Below, piece by piece: positions 1 through 6,707 of a stretch of DNA of 19,465 bases. Each line of letters begins with the position of its first letter. Within the stretch, counting starts at the first letter, position 1. Under the pieces are notes generated by a model. It saw only the letters and a list, made by a program, of their open reading frames with translations, ran no database searches and was not told where the DNA came from. The stretch comes from CBDVBD01 sp965372135. GTDB lineage: Bacteria > Electryoneota > RPQS01 > CBDVBD01. The stretch is from assembly GCA_965372135.1 (NCBI GenBank), contig CBDVBD010000053.1, forward strand, positions 1 through 19,465, written 5' to 3'. The translations under genes and the position numbers were made by a program.

Positions 1-1
1 T

Positions 2-1120
2 GGTAGCAGCACTAATCCCGGCAACTGGACTTGGGAAACTTATACATCTACCGGTGCCTCCCCGGGGTATATGTCAGCGTTTCGCGTGGATGGAGATGCT
101 GATCATAATGGATATGCCGACTATGCGATGGTGGTAGAGGAAGGGTCATGGCCCAACGAACAGAACCACCTGCGGTTTTTCAAGGAAACATCGGTAGCTA
201 CAGAATTGTCCGTTACCCCGATGTATCCTATAGGATATGAAGTGATGATTGGTGGATCGGTGAGGTTTATTGAATGGGTCAGCGGGGTGCCCCAGGGGGA
301 TACGGCGACAATGGATTTGGATTTGTCCATCAGTGGGGGAGCAGGACCATGGATTCCAATTGCACAAGATTTACCCAATAACGGTAAGTATCAATGGTTA
401 TTGCCGGAGGCTTTTTCATCCACGAATTGCTTCGTCCGTTATACGGTACATACTGCCACGGATACCGCAACCGCCATAACCTATAATCCGTTCGTTATTG
501 TGAGTGAAGGGGGAATCCCGGTGATGGTGGTGCAACCGACCAATATCGATTTTGATACGGTGTATGTGGATTCCAGTGCGGTCGATTTCTTTGTGATATG
601 GAATGCGGGCAGCGATACATTGCATGTGCAGGAGTTTAGCGTTAATTTGGATGTGTATCAGTTAAGTGCCGGGTTGGATTCTTTGGAGTTGGCACCGAAT
701 GATAGTGTGACTGTGATGGTGTCATTCCAACCCACTCATGCAGCGACCTTTCCTGATTCGGTAATCATCGATTCAGACGGGGGAAATGAGATTGTGCATT
801 TGATGGGAGTGGGAGTGCCGTGGTCGGAAGTCGGAGATGATGACAATGTTATGGTGGAACGATTCGAGCTGGGGCAGCCGTATCCCAACCCGTTTAATGC
901 TGTGGTGACGTTGCCGTTTAACATTTCCCGATCGGGTAGGGTGAAGTTGTCGGTGGTTAACGTGCTGGGGCAGCAGGTGGCAAAGTTATATTCGGAGCAA
1001 TTGGATGCGGGTAGTCATCAGCTGCAGTGGGATGCTGGCGATACTGCCAGCGGAGTGTATTTTCTGGTGTTGGAGTTTGAAGATTGGACGCGGATGGCGA
1101 AAGTGGTGTTGATGAGATAA
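2..1120 (+). CDS. Secreted protein with type IX secretion C-terminal sorting domain, 5' end missing
   Basis: The reading frame is open from base 2, so the true start lies upstream; 372 residues are visible. The first part (to about residue 190) has a beta-sandwich pattern common in large surface proteins: a GGSVRFIEW strand, then 'PNNGKYQWLLP'. The middle part starts near 'IDFDTVYVDSS' and resembles the ASPM/SPD-2/Hydin or 'choice-of-anchor D' immunoglobulin-like domain, with a conserved 'VSFQPTHAATFPDSVII' stretch. The last 90 residues are a clear FCB-group Por/T9SS type A sorting domain: PYPNPFNAVVTLPF, VVNVLGQQV, GVYFLVLEF and a short basic end. By family knowledge the protein would be exported by Sec, passed through the outer membrane by T9SS, and the tail removed. 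The catalytic or binding role cannot be seen because the N-terminal domain is missing. Confident about the sorting domain, not about function. Confidence 0.85.
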   Translation, partial: GSSTNPGNWTWETYTSTGASPGYMSAFRVDGDADHNGYADYAMVVEEGSWPNEQNHLRFFKETSVATELSVTPMYPIGYEVMIGGSVRFIEWVSGVPQGDTATMDLDLSISGGAGPWIPIAQDLPNNGKYQWLLPEAFSSTNCFVRYTVHTATDTATAITYNPFVIVSEGGIPVMVVQPTNIDFDTVYVDSSAVDFFVIWNAGSDTLHVQEFSVNLDVYQLSAGLDSLELAPNDSVTVMVSFQPTHAATFPDSVIIDSDGGNEIVHLMGVGVPWSEVGDDDNVMVERFELGQPYPNPFNAVVTLPFNISRSGRVKLSVVNVLGQQVAKLYSEQLDAGSHQLQWDAGDTASGVYFLVLEFEDWTRMAKVVLMR

Positions 1121-1165
1121 TGATGTCAGATACCGGTGAAGAGTTACATTAACACGGTGGATAAA

Positions 1166-1498
1166 ATGCAAATACGAACCAAGGTGTGGTTAGAGGATGA
1201 GAAGGGGAATGTTGTTTTCGGCTATGGCAGGAAACGGATTTTGGAGTTGATCGATGAAAAGGGGTCGCTGTCGGAGGCGGCAAAGGCGTTGAAGATGTCG
1301 TATCGTGCGGTGTGGGGGAAGGTGCATGCCACTGAAGCGAGGCTGGGGGAAAAGTTGGTGATAACCAAGGTTGGTTCAAAGAGCGGGGGGTCTAAGCTGA
1401 CGCCTAAGGCGAAGGAATTGGTACGGGCGTATAATGAATTGACCACGGTGGTAACCAAAGAAACCAACAAGTTATTTTTGCGAGTGTTTGGGAAGTAG
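1166..1498 (+). CDS. ModE-like winged-helix regulator, DNA-binding domain only
   Basis: About 110 residues matching the N-terminal DNA-binding domain of the molybdate regulator ModE (LysR-like winged helix). It begins MQIRTKVWLEDEKG, has FGYGRKRILELI, and its helix-turn-helix covers roughly residues 33-53 (GSLSEAAKALKMSYRAVWGKV, split here as SLSEAAKALKM and SYRAVWGKV). There is no C-terminal molybdate-binding TOBE domain, so metal sensing is not evident. I prefer ATG 1166, with GGTGG five bases upstream, over an in-frame GTG at 1136 that adds ten residues; homologues usually begin near the MQIRTK strand. It lies 45 bases after the sorting-domain gene and about 30 bases before the TAXI protein. 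It may regulate genes for molybdenum or tungsten metabolism, or simply be a one-domain relative with another role. Confidence 0.85.
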   Translation: MQIRTKVWLEDEKGNVVFGYGRKRILELIDEKGSLSEAAKALKMSYRAVWGKVHATEARLGEKLVITKVGSKSGGSKLTPKAKELVRAYNELTTVVTKETNKLFLRVFGK

Positions 1499-1531
1499 GG
1501 ATTTCCGGTTTATAAATTACTGTGGGGTCTT

Positions 1532-2839
1532 ATGCGGCAATTAAGTGTTGTTTTTGTGATCGCGGTGGTTTCGGTGATCTTTCTGGTAGCAGGGGTGCAT
1601 CTCCTGCGGCAGAGTTATGAGACAACCTATTTGGTCTTATCCGCCGGTCAACCTGGGGGGACCTATCTACCAATGGCTGAAAGTATTGCGGATATTGTCA
1701 ATGCAGCGTATCCGAACATCAATATCACCGTGGTTGAGAGTTTCGGCAGTGTGGAGAATATCGAGCGATTAGTCAAAGGGCAGGTTGATTTGGCGCTGGT
1801 GCAGAATGATACCCCTGGGGACGCCATGATACGTGCCATGGTGCCCCTGCACAAGGAAGTACTGCATTTCTTGGTGCGCCGAGATTCGGATATTAACCGG
1901 ATTCGAGATTTGGTAGGTAAGAGGGTGGAGGTGGGTCCCCAGGATAGTGGGACAGAGGTGTTGGTCAGGAATTTACTACGCCATTATGGGATAAGTCTTG
2001 ACGATTTTGTGCCCACGTATTATGGGATTATAGAGGCGTGCGATAAGTTATTGGATGGGGACGTCGAGGCAATTCTGGTCGTGCAGGGTTTGAAATCGGC
2101 GAAATGTCAGGAGCTAATCGCGACGGGGAACGTACGGTTTGTTGGTTTGGGGTGTCCGGATATCAAAGGGTGTGAAGCAGAGGGTTTTAGTATGAGTTAT
2201 CCGTTTATTTCGCCATATACGATTCCTATCAATAGCTATCTAACTACTGATATTGCGCAGCCGGGCGAACCACAGGAGCCGGTGGCAAGTTTGTCAGTGA
2301 GGTCGATATTGGTATGTCATAAAGATGTGCCTGATGAGGTAATACGTAAGATTATCCAGGCGATTTTCAACCACCGTCCGACCTTGGTTCGCGCGTTTCC
2401 GGTGGCGAGACAAATGACCGAACACTTTGACACCGCAGAATTGCAGTATTCGCTGCATCCCGGGGCAATGTCCTATTACAACCGTGATAAGCCAAGTTTC
2501 TTTCTTACCCATGCCGATATCATGGCATTTCTACTGACATTGACTTTTGCCATATTTAGTCTGATTGCATTGATCAGACAGCGGATGATCCGACAGAAGA
2601 GAGCCAGAATCGACCATTACTACCAACAGCTTGAGGGATTGATATCAAGATTGAACGATCCCATTGTTAGTGAAGGTGTACTGCGGGATATCGATAACGA
2701 GTTATGGGAGCTGCGTCACAGTACCATCAGGGAGTTGGTGGGAAAAAAGTTAATGGCTGACCAATCTTTCAGTATTTTCCATTCGTTATTGTCTGATTGT
2801 CAGATGCAGGTGCAGCAAGCGAAACAGGTAAATTCTTAA
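1532..2839 (+). CDS. TAXI-family solute-binding protein with membrane anchors at both ends
   Basis: A 435-residue protein of the TAXI family of TRAP-transporter solute-binding proteins. Residues 4-24 are a hydrophobic N-terminal signal or anchor. The binding domain opens with LSAGQPGGTYLPMAESIADI, followed by GQVDLALVQND and VEVGPQDSGTEVLVRNLL, all typical of TAXI proteins. A second hydrophobic segment at about 327-347 is followed by a charged, helix-rich tail (RQRMIRQKRARI onward) likely in the cytoplasm. Usual TAXI proteins are about 320 residues and end after the binding domain, so the C-terminal membrane segment and tail are an extension. No TRAP membrane subunits (DctQ/DctM-like) are beside it. 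It may act as a membrane-bound sensor or partner a distant permease. The ligand cannot be read from sequence. ATG 1532 follows a weak G-rich site. Confidence 0.85.
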   Translation: MRQLSVVFVIAVVSVIFLVAGVHLLRQSYETTYLVLSAGQPGGTYLPMAESIADIVNAAYPNINITVVESFGSVENIERLVKGQVDLALVQNDTPGDAMIRAMVPLHKEVLHFLVRRDSDINRIRDLVGKRVEVGPQDSGTEVLVRNLLRHYGISLDDFVPTYYGIIEACDKLLDGDVEAILVVQGLKSAKCQELIATGNVRFVGLGCPDIKGCEAEGFSMSYPFISPYTIPINSYLTTDIAQPGEPQEPVASLSVRSILVCHKDVPDEVIRKIIQAIFNHRPTLVRAFPVARQMTEHFDTAELQYSLHPGAMSYYNRDKPSFFLTHADIMAFLLTLTFAIFSLIALIRQRMIRQKRARIDHYYQQLEGLISRLNDPIVSEGVLRDIDNELWELRHSTIRELVGKKLMADQSFSIFHSLLSDCQMQVQQAKQVNS

Positions 2840-3058
2840 CTTTCAAAATAAAGATATTTCCTTTCCCTCCCATAATAGTTCACCTACCTTCTGTTCTCTG
2901 CAGATAAATTGACTCTGCAAATTTGGGAAGATTTCTATCGTGTGGCGTTACTAGTCCTGCTCAAGCGGGTTCAAGGATTTCCTTACCTCAATATATTTGC
3001 ATAATCTTTTAATTAATAAGGTGTTGGGAACAACAATTTCGTATGTGAAATTTTTTGC

Positions 3059-3087
3059 TTGTATTCTACGAATTTCTTAGTTATATT
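3059..3087 (+). promoter_or_regulatory. Candidate promoter for the metabolic operon
   Basis: TTGTAT, a 17-base spacer and TATATT lie about 180 bases upstream of the dehydrogenase start. The -10 element matches the sigma-70 consensus at five of six positions; the -35 only at three. Its position in the sole long leader before a run of closely spaced genes is the main support. A Bacteroidota-style -7 box (TATATTTG at 3143-3150) is an alternative, but it lacks a TTTG element at the expected distance. Confidence 0.3.
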
Positions 3088-3229
3088 ACCTTCAACCCAC
3101 CAAAAAATTTCCGGGTTAGTCCTTCGGCAGCCAGATGCTACATATATTTGTTTATAAAGTATATGGCAGCATAATTCTGGCACTTTCCATTTCGAATTAG
3201 TTTTGATCCGTTTTTTCAGGGTCCTTCAA

Positions 3230-3266
3230 CCTGGTGTCCTTTAACGACACCTCAATTCCAGGAATT
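3230..3266 (+). promoter_or_regulatory. Inverted repeats over the leader and ribosome binding site of the dehydrogenase gene
   Basis: Two structures lie side by side. GGTGTC (3233-3238) and GACACC (3246-3251) form a perfect six-base stem with a seven-base loop. Directly after it, AATTCC-A-GGAATT (3254-3266) is a perfect palindrome that includes the GGA ribosome binding core and ends two bases before the ATG. In addition CCTGG (3230-3234) could pair with CCAGG (3258-3262), which would compete with both. This could be a protein operator or a translational switch; short palindromes also occur by chance. Confidence 0.35.
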
Positions 3267-3268
3267 TT

Positions 3269-4327
3269 ATGGCAGAAAAGAAAATCGCCGTAATCCCCGG
3301 TGACGGAATCGGTATCGATGTTACCCGGGAGGTCGTGAAAGTGATGGAGTGTTTGGTAGATTTGGGGGGTGTGGATATTAGCTGGCAAGAATTCGATTAC
3401 GGGGCTGAAAAGTATTTACAGACCGGAATCACACTCCCTGACGAGGAGATCGAGAATTTCCGGGACAATTACGATGCGATTTATGTAGGGGCGGTGGGTG
3501 ATCCCCGGGTTCCCGATATGACTCATGCCCGAGATATCCTTTTGGGGATGCGGTTCAAGCTGGATCTGTATATCAATTACCGCCCGGTGCGGTTGATGGA
3601 TGTCAGGCTATGTCCGCTGAAGGATAAGACCATCGAAGATATCCAATTTACCGTGTTCCGGGAAAATACCGAGGGGTTGTATGCCGGAACCGGGGGGATT
3701 CTGAAGAAGGGAACTCCTGACGAGGTGGCGGTGCAGACCTCGATTAATACCCGCAAGGGGGTGGAACGGATTATCCGGCATGCGTTTCAATTTGCTAAGG
3801 AGCATGGATCGACCCGGGTGACCATGTCGGATAAGTCCAACGCCATGCGGTTTGAGGGCGATTTGTGGCAGCGGGTTTTTTACGAGGTGGCGGAAGAATA
3901 CCCCGATATCGAACCGCAGCATTGGTACATCGATGCGCTGTTGATGCAGATGGTAAAACGCCCCGAGCAGTTTCAGGTGATCGTGAGCTGCAATATGTTC
4001 GGGGATATTATTACCGATATGGGTGCGCAGTTGGTGGGGGGGATGGGACTGGCGGAATCGGGCAACATTCATCCCGGGAGAACGTCGCTGTTTGAACCGG
4101 TGCATGGATCGGCGCCGAAATATCAGGGACAGAATATAGCGAATCCATTGGCGGCGATAATGACATTGGGGGTGATGCTGGATCATATCGGGTTTCCTGA
4201 CGCCAATACCCGAATCTTCGAAGCAGTGAAGTTGGCAGTGCAGACGTACAAGGTTCCCCGGGACCTGGGTGGGAGTTTGGGTACTAAGGAAACCGGTGAT
4301 GCGATTGTTGAATATCTGAGAGGATAA
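3269..4327 (+). CDS. Isocitrate/isopropylmalate-type beta-decarboxylating dehydrogenase
   Basis: A 352-residue member of the IDH/IPMDH/tartrate dehydrogenase family, which oxidises and decarboxylates a 2-hydroxy-3-carboxy acid with NAD(P). The family landmarks are complete: IPGDGIG (9-15), substrate arginines R95, R105 and R131 (FRENTEGLY), K189 in SDKSNA, D222, and metal aspartates D246 and D250 in CNMFGDIITDMG. HGSAPKYQGQNIANP (279-293) is the cofactor loop. Its K284/Y285, together with Y327 and R331, align by eye with the four residues giving E. coli isocitrate dehydrogenase its NADP preference; NAD-type IPMDH has Asp-Ile at the first pair. The substrate loop (THARDILLGMRFKL) is neither clearly IDH nor LeuB. 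As the synthase and two-subunit dehydratase lie in the same block, it probably does the third step: isocitrate to 2-oxoglutarate, or homoisocitrate or isopropylmalate. ATG 3269 follows GGA. Confidence 0.9.
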   Translation: MAEKKIAVIPGDGIGIDVTREVVKVMECLVDLGGVDISWQEFDYGAEKYLQTGITLPDEEIENFRDNYDAIYVGAVGDPRVPDMTHARDILLGMRFKLDLYINYRPVRLMDVRLCPLKDKTIEDIQFTVFRENTEGLYAGTGGILKKGTPDEVAVQTSINTRKGVERIIRHAFQFAKEHGSTRVTMSDKSNAMRFEGDLWQRVFYEVAEEYPDIEPQHWYIDALLMQMVKRPEQFQVIVSCNMFGDIITDMGAQLVGGMGLAESGNIHPGRTSLFEPVHGSAPKYQGQNIANPLAAIMTLGVMLDHIGFPDANTRIFEAVKLAVQTYKVPRDLGGSLGTKETGDAIVEYLRG

Positions 4328-4354
4328 GACTTAAGGGAAGAAACGGATAGTCGG

Positions 4355-5614
4355 ATGGGAATGACGATTGCGGAAAAGATATTGGCGGCACATGCCGGAA
4401 GGGATCAGGTCAAGCCGGGGGAATTGTTGATGGCGGATTTGGACCTGGTGATGGGAACCGATGTGACGGTGCCGCTGTCGGTGGATGTGTTCAACAAGAT
4501 GGGCGCGACTAAGGTTTTTGATCCTGATAAGATTGTGCTGGTTAACGACCATTTTGTGCCGGCGAAGGACGTAAAGGCTGCGGAATTATCCAAGACGATG
4601 CGGGAGTTTGCCAGGCAATATAATATTCCTAATTATTTCGAGGTGGGGCGGTCGGGGATCTGTCATATCATGGTGCCGGATTCTGGGTTGGTGAAACCGG
4701 GGGATTTGGTGATCGGAGCGGATTCGCATACCTGTACCTATGGCGCATTGGGGGCGTTGTCCACCGGCGTAGGGTCCACCGATATGGCAGCAGGATGGGC
4801 GTTGGGGAAGGGGTGGTTTCGAGTGCCGGAGACATTGAAGGTGGTATTCGAGGGAACACTTCCGCCCATGGTGGGTGGTAAGGATCTGATATTGTTGGCG
4901 ATATCGAAAATCGGAGTGGATGGAGCCCGGTATCAGGTGATCGAATTTTCCGGACCGGTGATTGATAATCTTCCCATGGCGGACCGGTTTACCATTACCA
5001 ATATGGCGGTGGAAGCCGGCGCAAAATCGGGGATAATCGCTCCGGATGATGTGACCCGAGAGTATCTAAATCCGGATTTTGCTTGGGAGCATCTGGATGT
5101 GTGGGCGGATGACGATGCAGTGTATTCCCAAGAAGTCCGGTTGGATGTATCGGATTTGGAGCCGATGGTATCGAAGCCCTATTTGCCGTCCAATGCAGTA
5201 CCTGTGGGGGAAGTGGCTGGAATAAAGGTAGATCAGGTGCTGATTGGATCCTGCACCAACGGGAGGATTGAGGATTTCCGAGCGGCATGGGAGATATTAC
5301 AAGGGAATCAGGTGCATCCGGATGTACGGTTGGTGGTGGTTCCATCCAGTCCAGCGATTTTCAGAACGATGATTCAGGAAGGAATTATGACCGGATTAGT
5401 GGAGGTGGGTGCGGTGATTACACCGCCCACCTGCGGCGCGTGTATTGGTGGTCACATGGGGATATTGGCAGCGGGGGAAGTGGGATTGTTTACTACCAAT
5501 CGGAATTTCGTGGGACGCAATGGCGATCCGACATCAAAGGTATATTTAGCCGGTCCCGGAGTGGCTGCTGCCACGGCGATCACCGGAGTGATTACCGATC
5601 CACGGACGATGTGA
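4355..5614 (+). CDS. Aconitase-superfamily dehydratase large subunit (LeuC/homoaconitase type)
   Basis: A 419-residue large subunit of the two-subunit 3-isopropylmalate/homoaconitate hydratase family, binding a [4Fe-4S] cluster. Cluster cysteines are C300 (GSCTNGR) and C360 and C363 (TPPTCGACIGG). Other landmarks are the N-terminal MTIAEKIL, NDHFVP (64-69), and GADSHTCTYGALGALSTGVG (121-140), the form found in the shorter archaeal/bacterial class rather than E. coli LeuC of about 465 residues. The reaction is dehydration and rehydration that moves a hydroxyl on a tricarboxylic acid or isopropylmalate. The small subunit is encoded about 550 bases later, past a MarR gene. Start: ATG 4355 gives MGMTIAEK; ATG 4361 is equally possible. 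It follows the dehydrogenase gene by 27 bases. The substrate (citrate, homocitrate or isopropylmalate) is not settled by the sequence. Confidence 0.92.
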   Translation: MGMTIAEKILAAHAGRDQVKPGELLMADLDLVMGTDVTVPLSVDVFNKMGATKVFDPDKIVLVNDHFVPAKDVKAAELSKTMREFARQYNIPNYFEVGRSGICHIMVPDSGLVKPGDLVIGADSHTCTYGALGALSTGVGSTDMAAGWALGKGWFRVPETLKVVFEGTLPPMVGGKDLILLAISKIGVDGARYQVIEFSGPVIDNLPMADRFTITNMAVEAGAKSGIIAPDDVTREYLNPDFAWEHLDVWADDDAVYSQEVRLDVSDLEPMVSKPYLPSNAVPVGEVAGIKVDQVLIGSCTNGRIEDFRAAWEILQGNQVHPDVRLVVVPSSPAIFRTMIQEGIMTGLVEVGAVITPPTCGACIGGHMGILAAGEVGLFTTNRNFVGRNGDPTSKVYLAGPGVAAATAITGVITDPRTM

Positions 5615-5653
5615 TATTGCTTAACGATATTTTACCTTTCGAATTTATATAAG

Positions 5654-6145
5654 ATGGGAGTTGTTTTGGATAAGATGCATCCTTTAGATGATAGATTAGG
5701 ATTTTTGGTTAATGTAGTGGGAAGGTTGATGAAGCGGGCACTGTATTTAGAGCTGTCTGAAACAGGTGTGACACCTACCCAATGGACTGTTCTGATGTGT
5801 TTGTGGGACAAAGATGGATTGTCATTCACCGAATTAGGGAAGCGCCTCAGTTTCGACCATCCCACCATTACCGGAGTTGTGGATCGGATGGAACGGGAGA
5901 AGTTGGTCAGGCGCAAGCGGCATCATTTAGACCGGCGGGTGGTCAATGTGTTTTTAACGCAGAAGGGCAAGGATTTGGAAGCACTGACTGCTGACGCAGG
6001 CAGACATGTGGATCTTATGGCAACCAGCGATCTCAGCGGTGAGCAAGTGGAGCAATTGAAACAGTGGATCCACCATTGTGAGTTGAAACTGAAAGAAGAA
6101 ATCGGAACGATCGGTCAGAATCAAATTGAATCGCCATCGGAATAG
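5654..6145 (+). CDS. MarR-family transcriptional regulator
   Basis: A 163-residue MarR-type protein. The N-terminal dimerisation helix (LGFLVNVVGRLMKRALYLEL) is followed by TPTQWTVLMCL and a winged helix at about 59-105: TELGKRLSFDHPTITGVVDRM, the basic wing VRRKRHHLDRRVVNVFL, then TQKGKDL. MarR proteins bind palindromic operators as dimers and are usually released by aromatic or CoA-linked ligands; BadR of Rhodopseudomonas, which controls benzoate degradation, is a MarR member. Its place inside an operon with BamA and acyl-CoA enzymes makes a pathway regulator likely, but the ligand is unknown. It sits between the large and small subunit genes of one enzyme, 39 bases after the first and 21 before the second. 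ATG 5675 is an alternative start, since ATG 5654 has little upstream signal. Confidence 0.93.
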   Translation: MGVVLDKMHPLDDRLGFLVNVVGRLMKRALYLELSETGVTPTQWTVLMCLWDKDGLSFTELGKRLSFDHPTITGVVDRMEREKLVRRKRHHLDRRVVNVFLTQKGKDLEALTADAGRHVDLMATSDLSGEQVEQLKQWIHHCELKLKEEIGTIGQNQIESPSE

Positions 6146-6166
6146 TCAGGCTTTGAAGGAAATAAT

Positions 6167-6664
6167 ATGATCAAAGGCACGGTGCACAAGTACGGGGATC
6201 ATGTTGATACCGATGTGATTATCCCCGCCAGATATTGCACCAGTTTCCGGGAGGAGGAACTGGCACCGCATTGTTTGGAGGATTTAGATAAGGATTTTGT
6301 CAAAAAAACGACAGCTGGGGATATCTTGATGGCAGGGGAAAATTTCGGGTGCGGCAGTTCCCGGGAGAATGCTCCTTTGGCGATTAGAGGAGCTGGAGTA
6401 TCCTGTGTGATTGCCAAGAATTACGCCAGGATATTTTTTCGGAATTCGATTAACATCGGACTGCCGATTTTGGAATCGTCGGAAGCAGTGGATGGCACGG
6501 AAAACGGCGACCAGTTGGAAATAGATTTACAAACAGGAACGATTTACAATATCACTAAGGATAGGACGTTTCAATCGGTACCGCTTCCTAAGGAGATACA
6601 GGAGATTGTGGATGCCGGTGGGATGGTGGGATTTGTCCGGCGGCAATTGGGAGTGGCAGATTGA
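6167..6664 (+). CDS. Aconitase-superfamily dehydratase small subunit (LeuD/homoaconitase type)
   Basis: A 165-residue small (swivelling) subunit, the usual length of the LeuD2/HacB class. It has DHVDTDVIIPARY (11-23), the active-site GENFGCGSSREN (57-68) and FRNSINIGLP (91-100). It carries the substrate loop and catalytic serine/arginine and pairs with the large subunit at 4355-5614. The specificity loop after the first strand reads YCTS (23-26), whereas methanogen homoaconitase has YLRT; the arginine that reads the extra carboxylate there is not present at that place, although R28 is close by. So the loop does not support a homoaconitase assignment and leaves isopropylmalate or aconitate open. 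GAAGGA lies seven bases upstream of the ATG. About 43 bases separate its stop from the thiolase start. Confidence 0.92.
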   Translation: MIKGTVHKYGDHVDTDVIIPARYCTSFREEELAPHCLEDLDKDFVKKTTAGDILMAGENFGCGSSRENAPLAIRGAGVSCVIAKNYARIFFRNSINIGLPILESSEAVDGTENGDQLEIDLQTGTIYNITKDRTFQSVPLPKEIQEIVDAGGMVGFVRRQLGVAD

Positions 6665-6707
6665 AGCGGAATCGTCTATCCTTAGAGACAAGCAAATGGA
6701 GGATTAC

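Larger units (their letters stand above)
2840..3268 (+). other. AT-rich intergenic region before the metabolic operon
   Basis: A stretch of 429 bases with no convincing coding frame, visibly richer in A and T than its surroundings. It separates the ModE/TAXI pair from the long metabolic gene block and so is the natural place for that block's main promoter. I see one sigma-70-like candidate (3059-3087) and a cluster of small inverted repeats just before the dehydrogenase gene (3230-3266). No T-tailed terminator hairpin is evident after the TAXI gene, and no RNA gene could be supported. Confidence 0.7.

Noticed and set aside
2943..2990. tRNA-like T-arm (GGTTCAAGG) in the intergenic region
   Set aside because: No matching acceptor, D or anticodon stems could be found on either side, and the T-stem itself does not pair.
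3608..4186. 192-codon open frame on the minus strand
   Set aside because: It lies entirely opposite the well-conserved dehydrogenase gene, has His/Pro/Arg-rich composition typical of antisense shadows and no family motif.
6606..6707. Earlier start for the first thiolase, overlapping the small dehydratase subunit
   Set aside because: The added residues are not thiolase-like and duplicate the coding end of the small subunit; a GGAGG site precedes ATG 6708.
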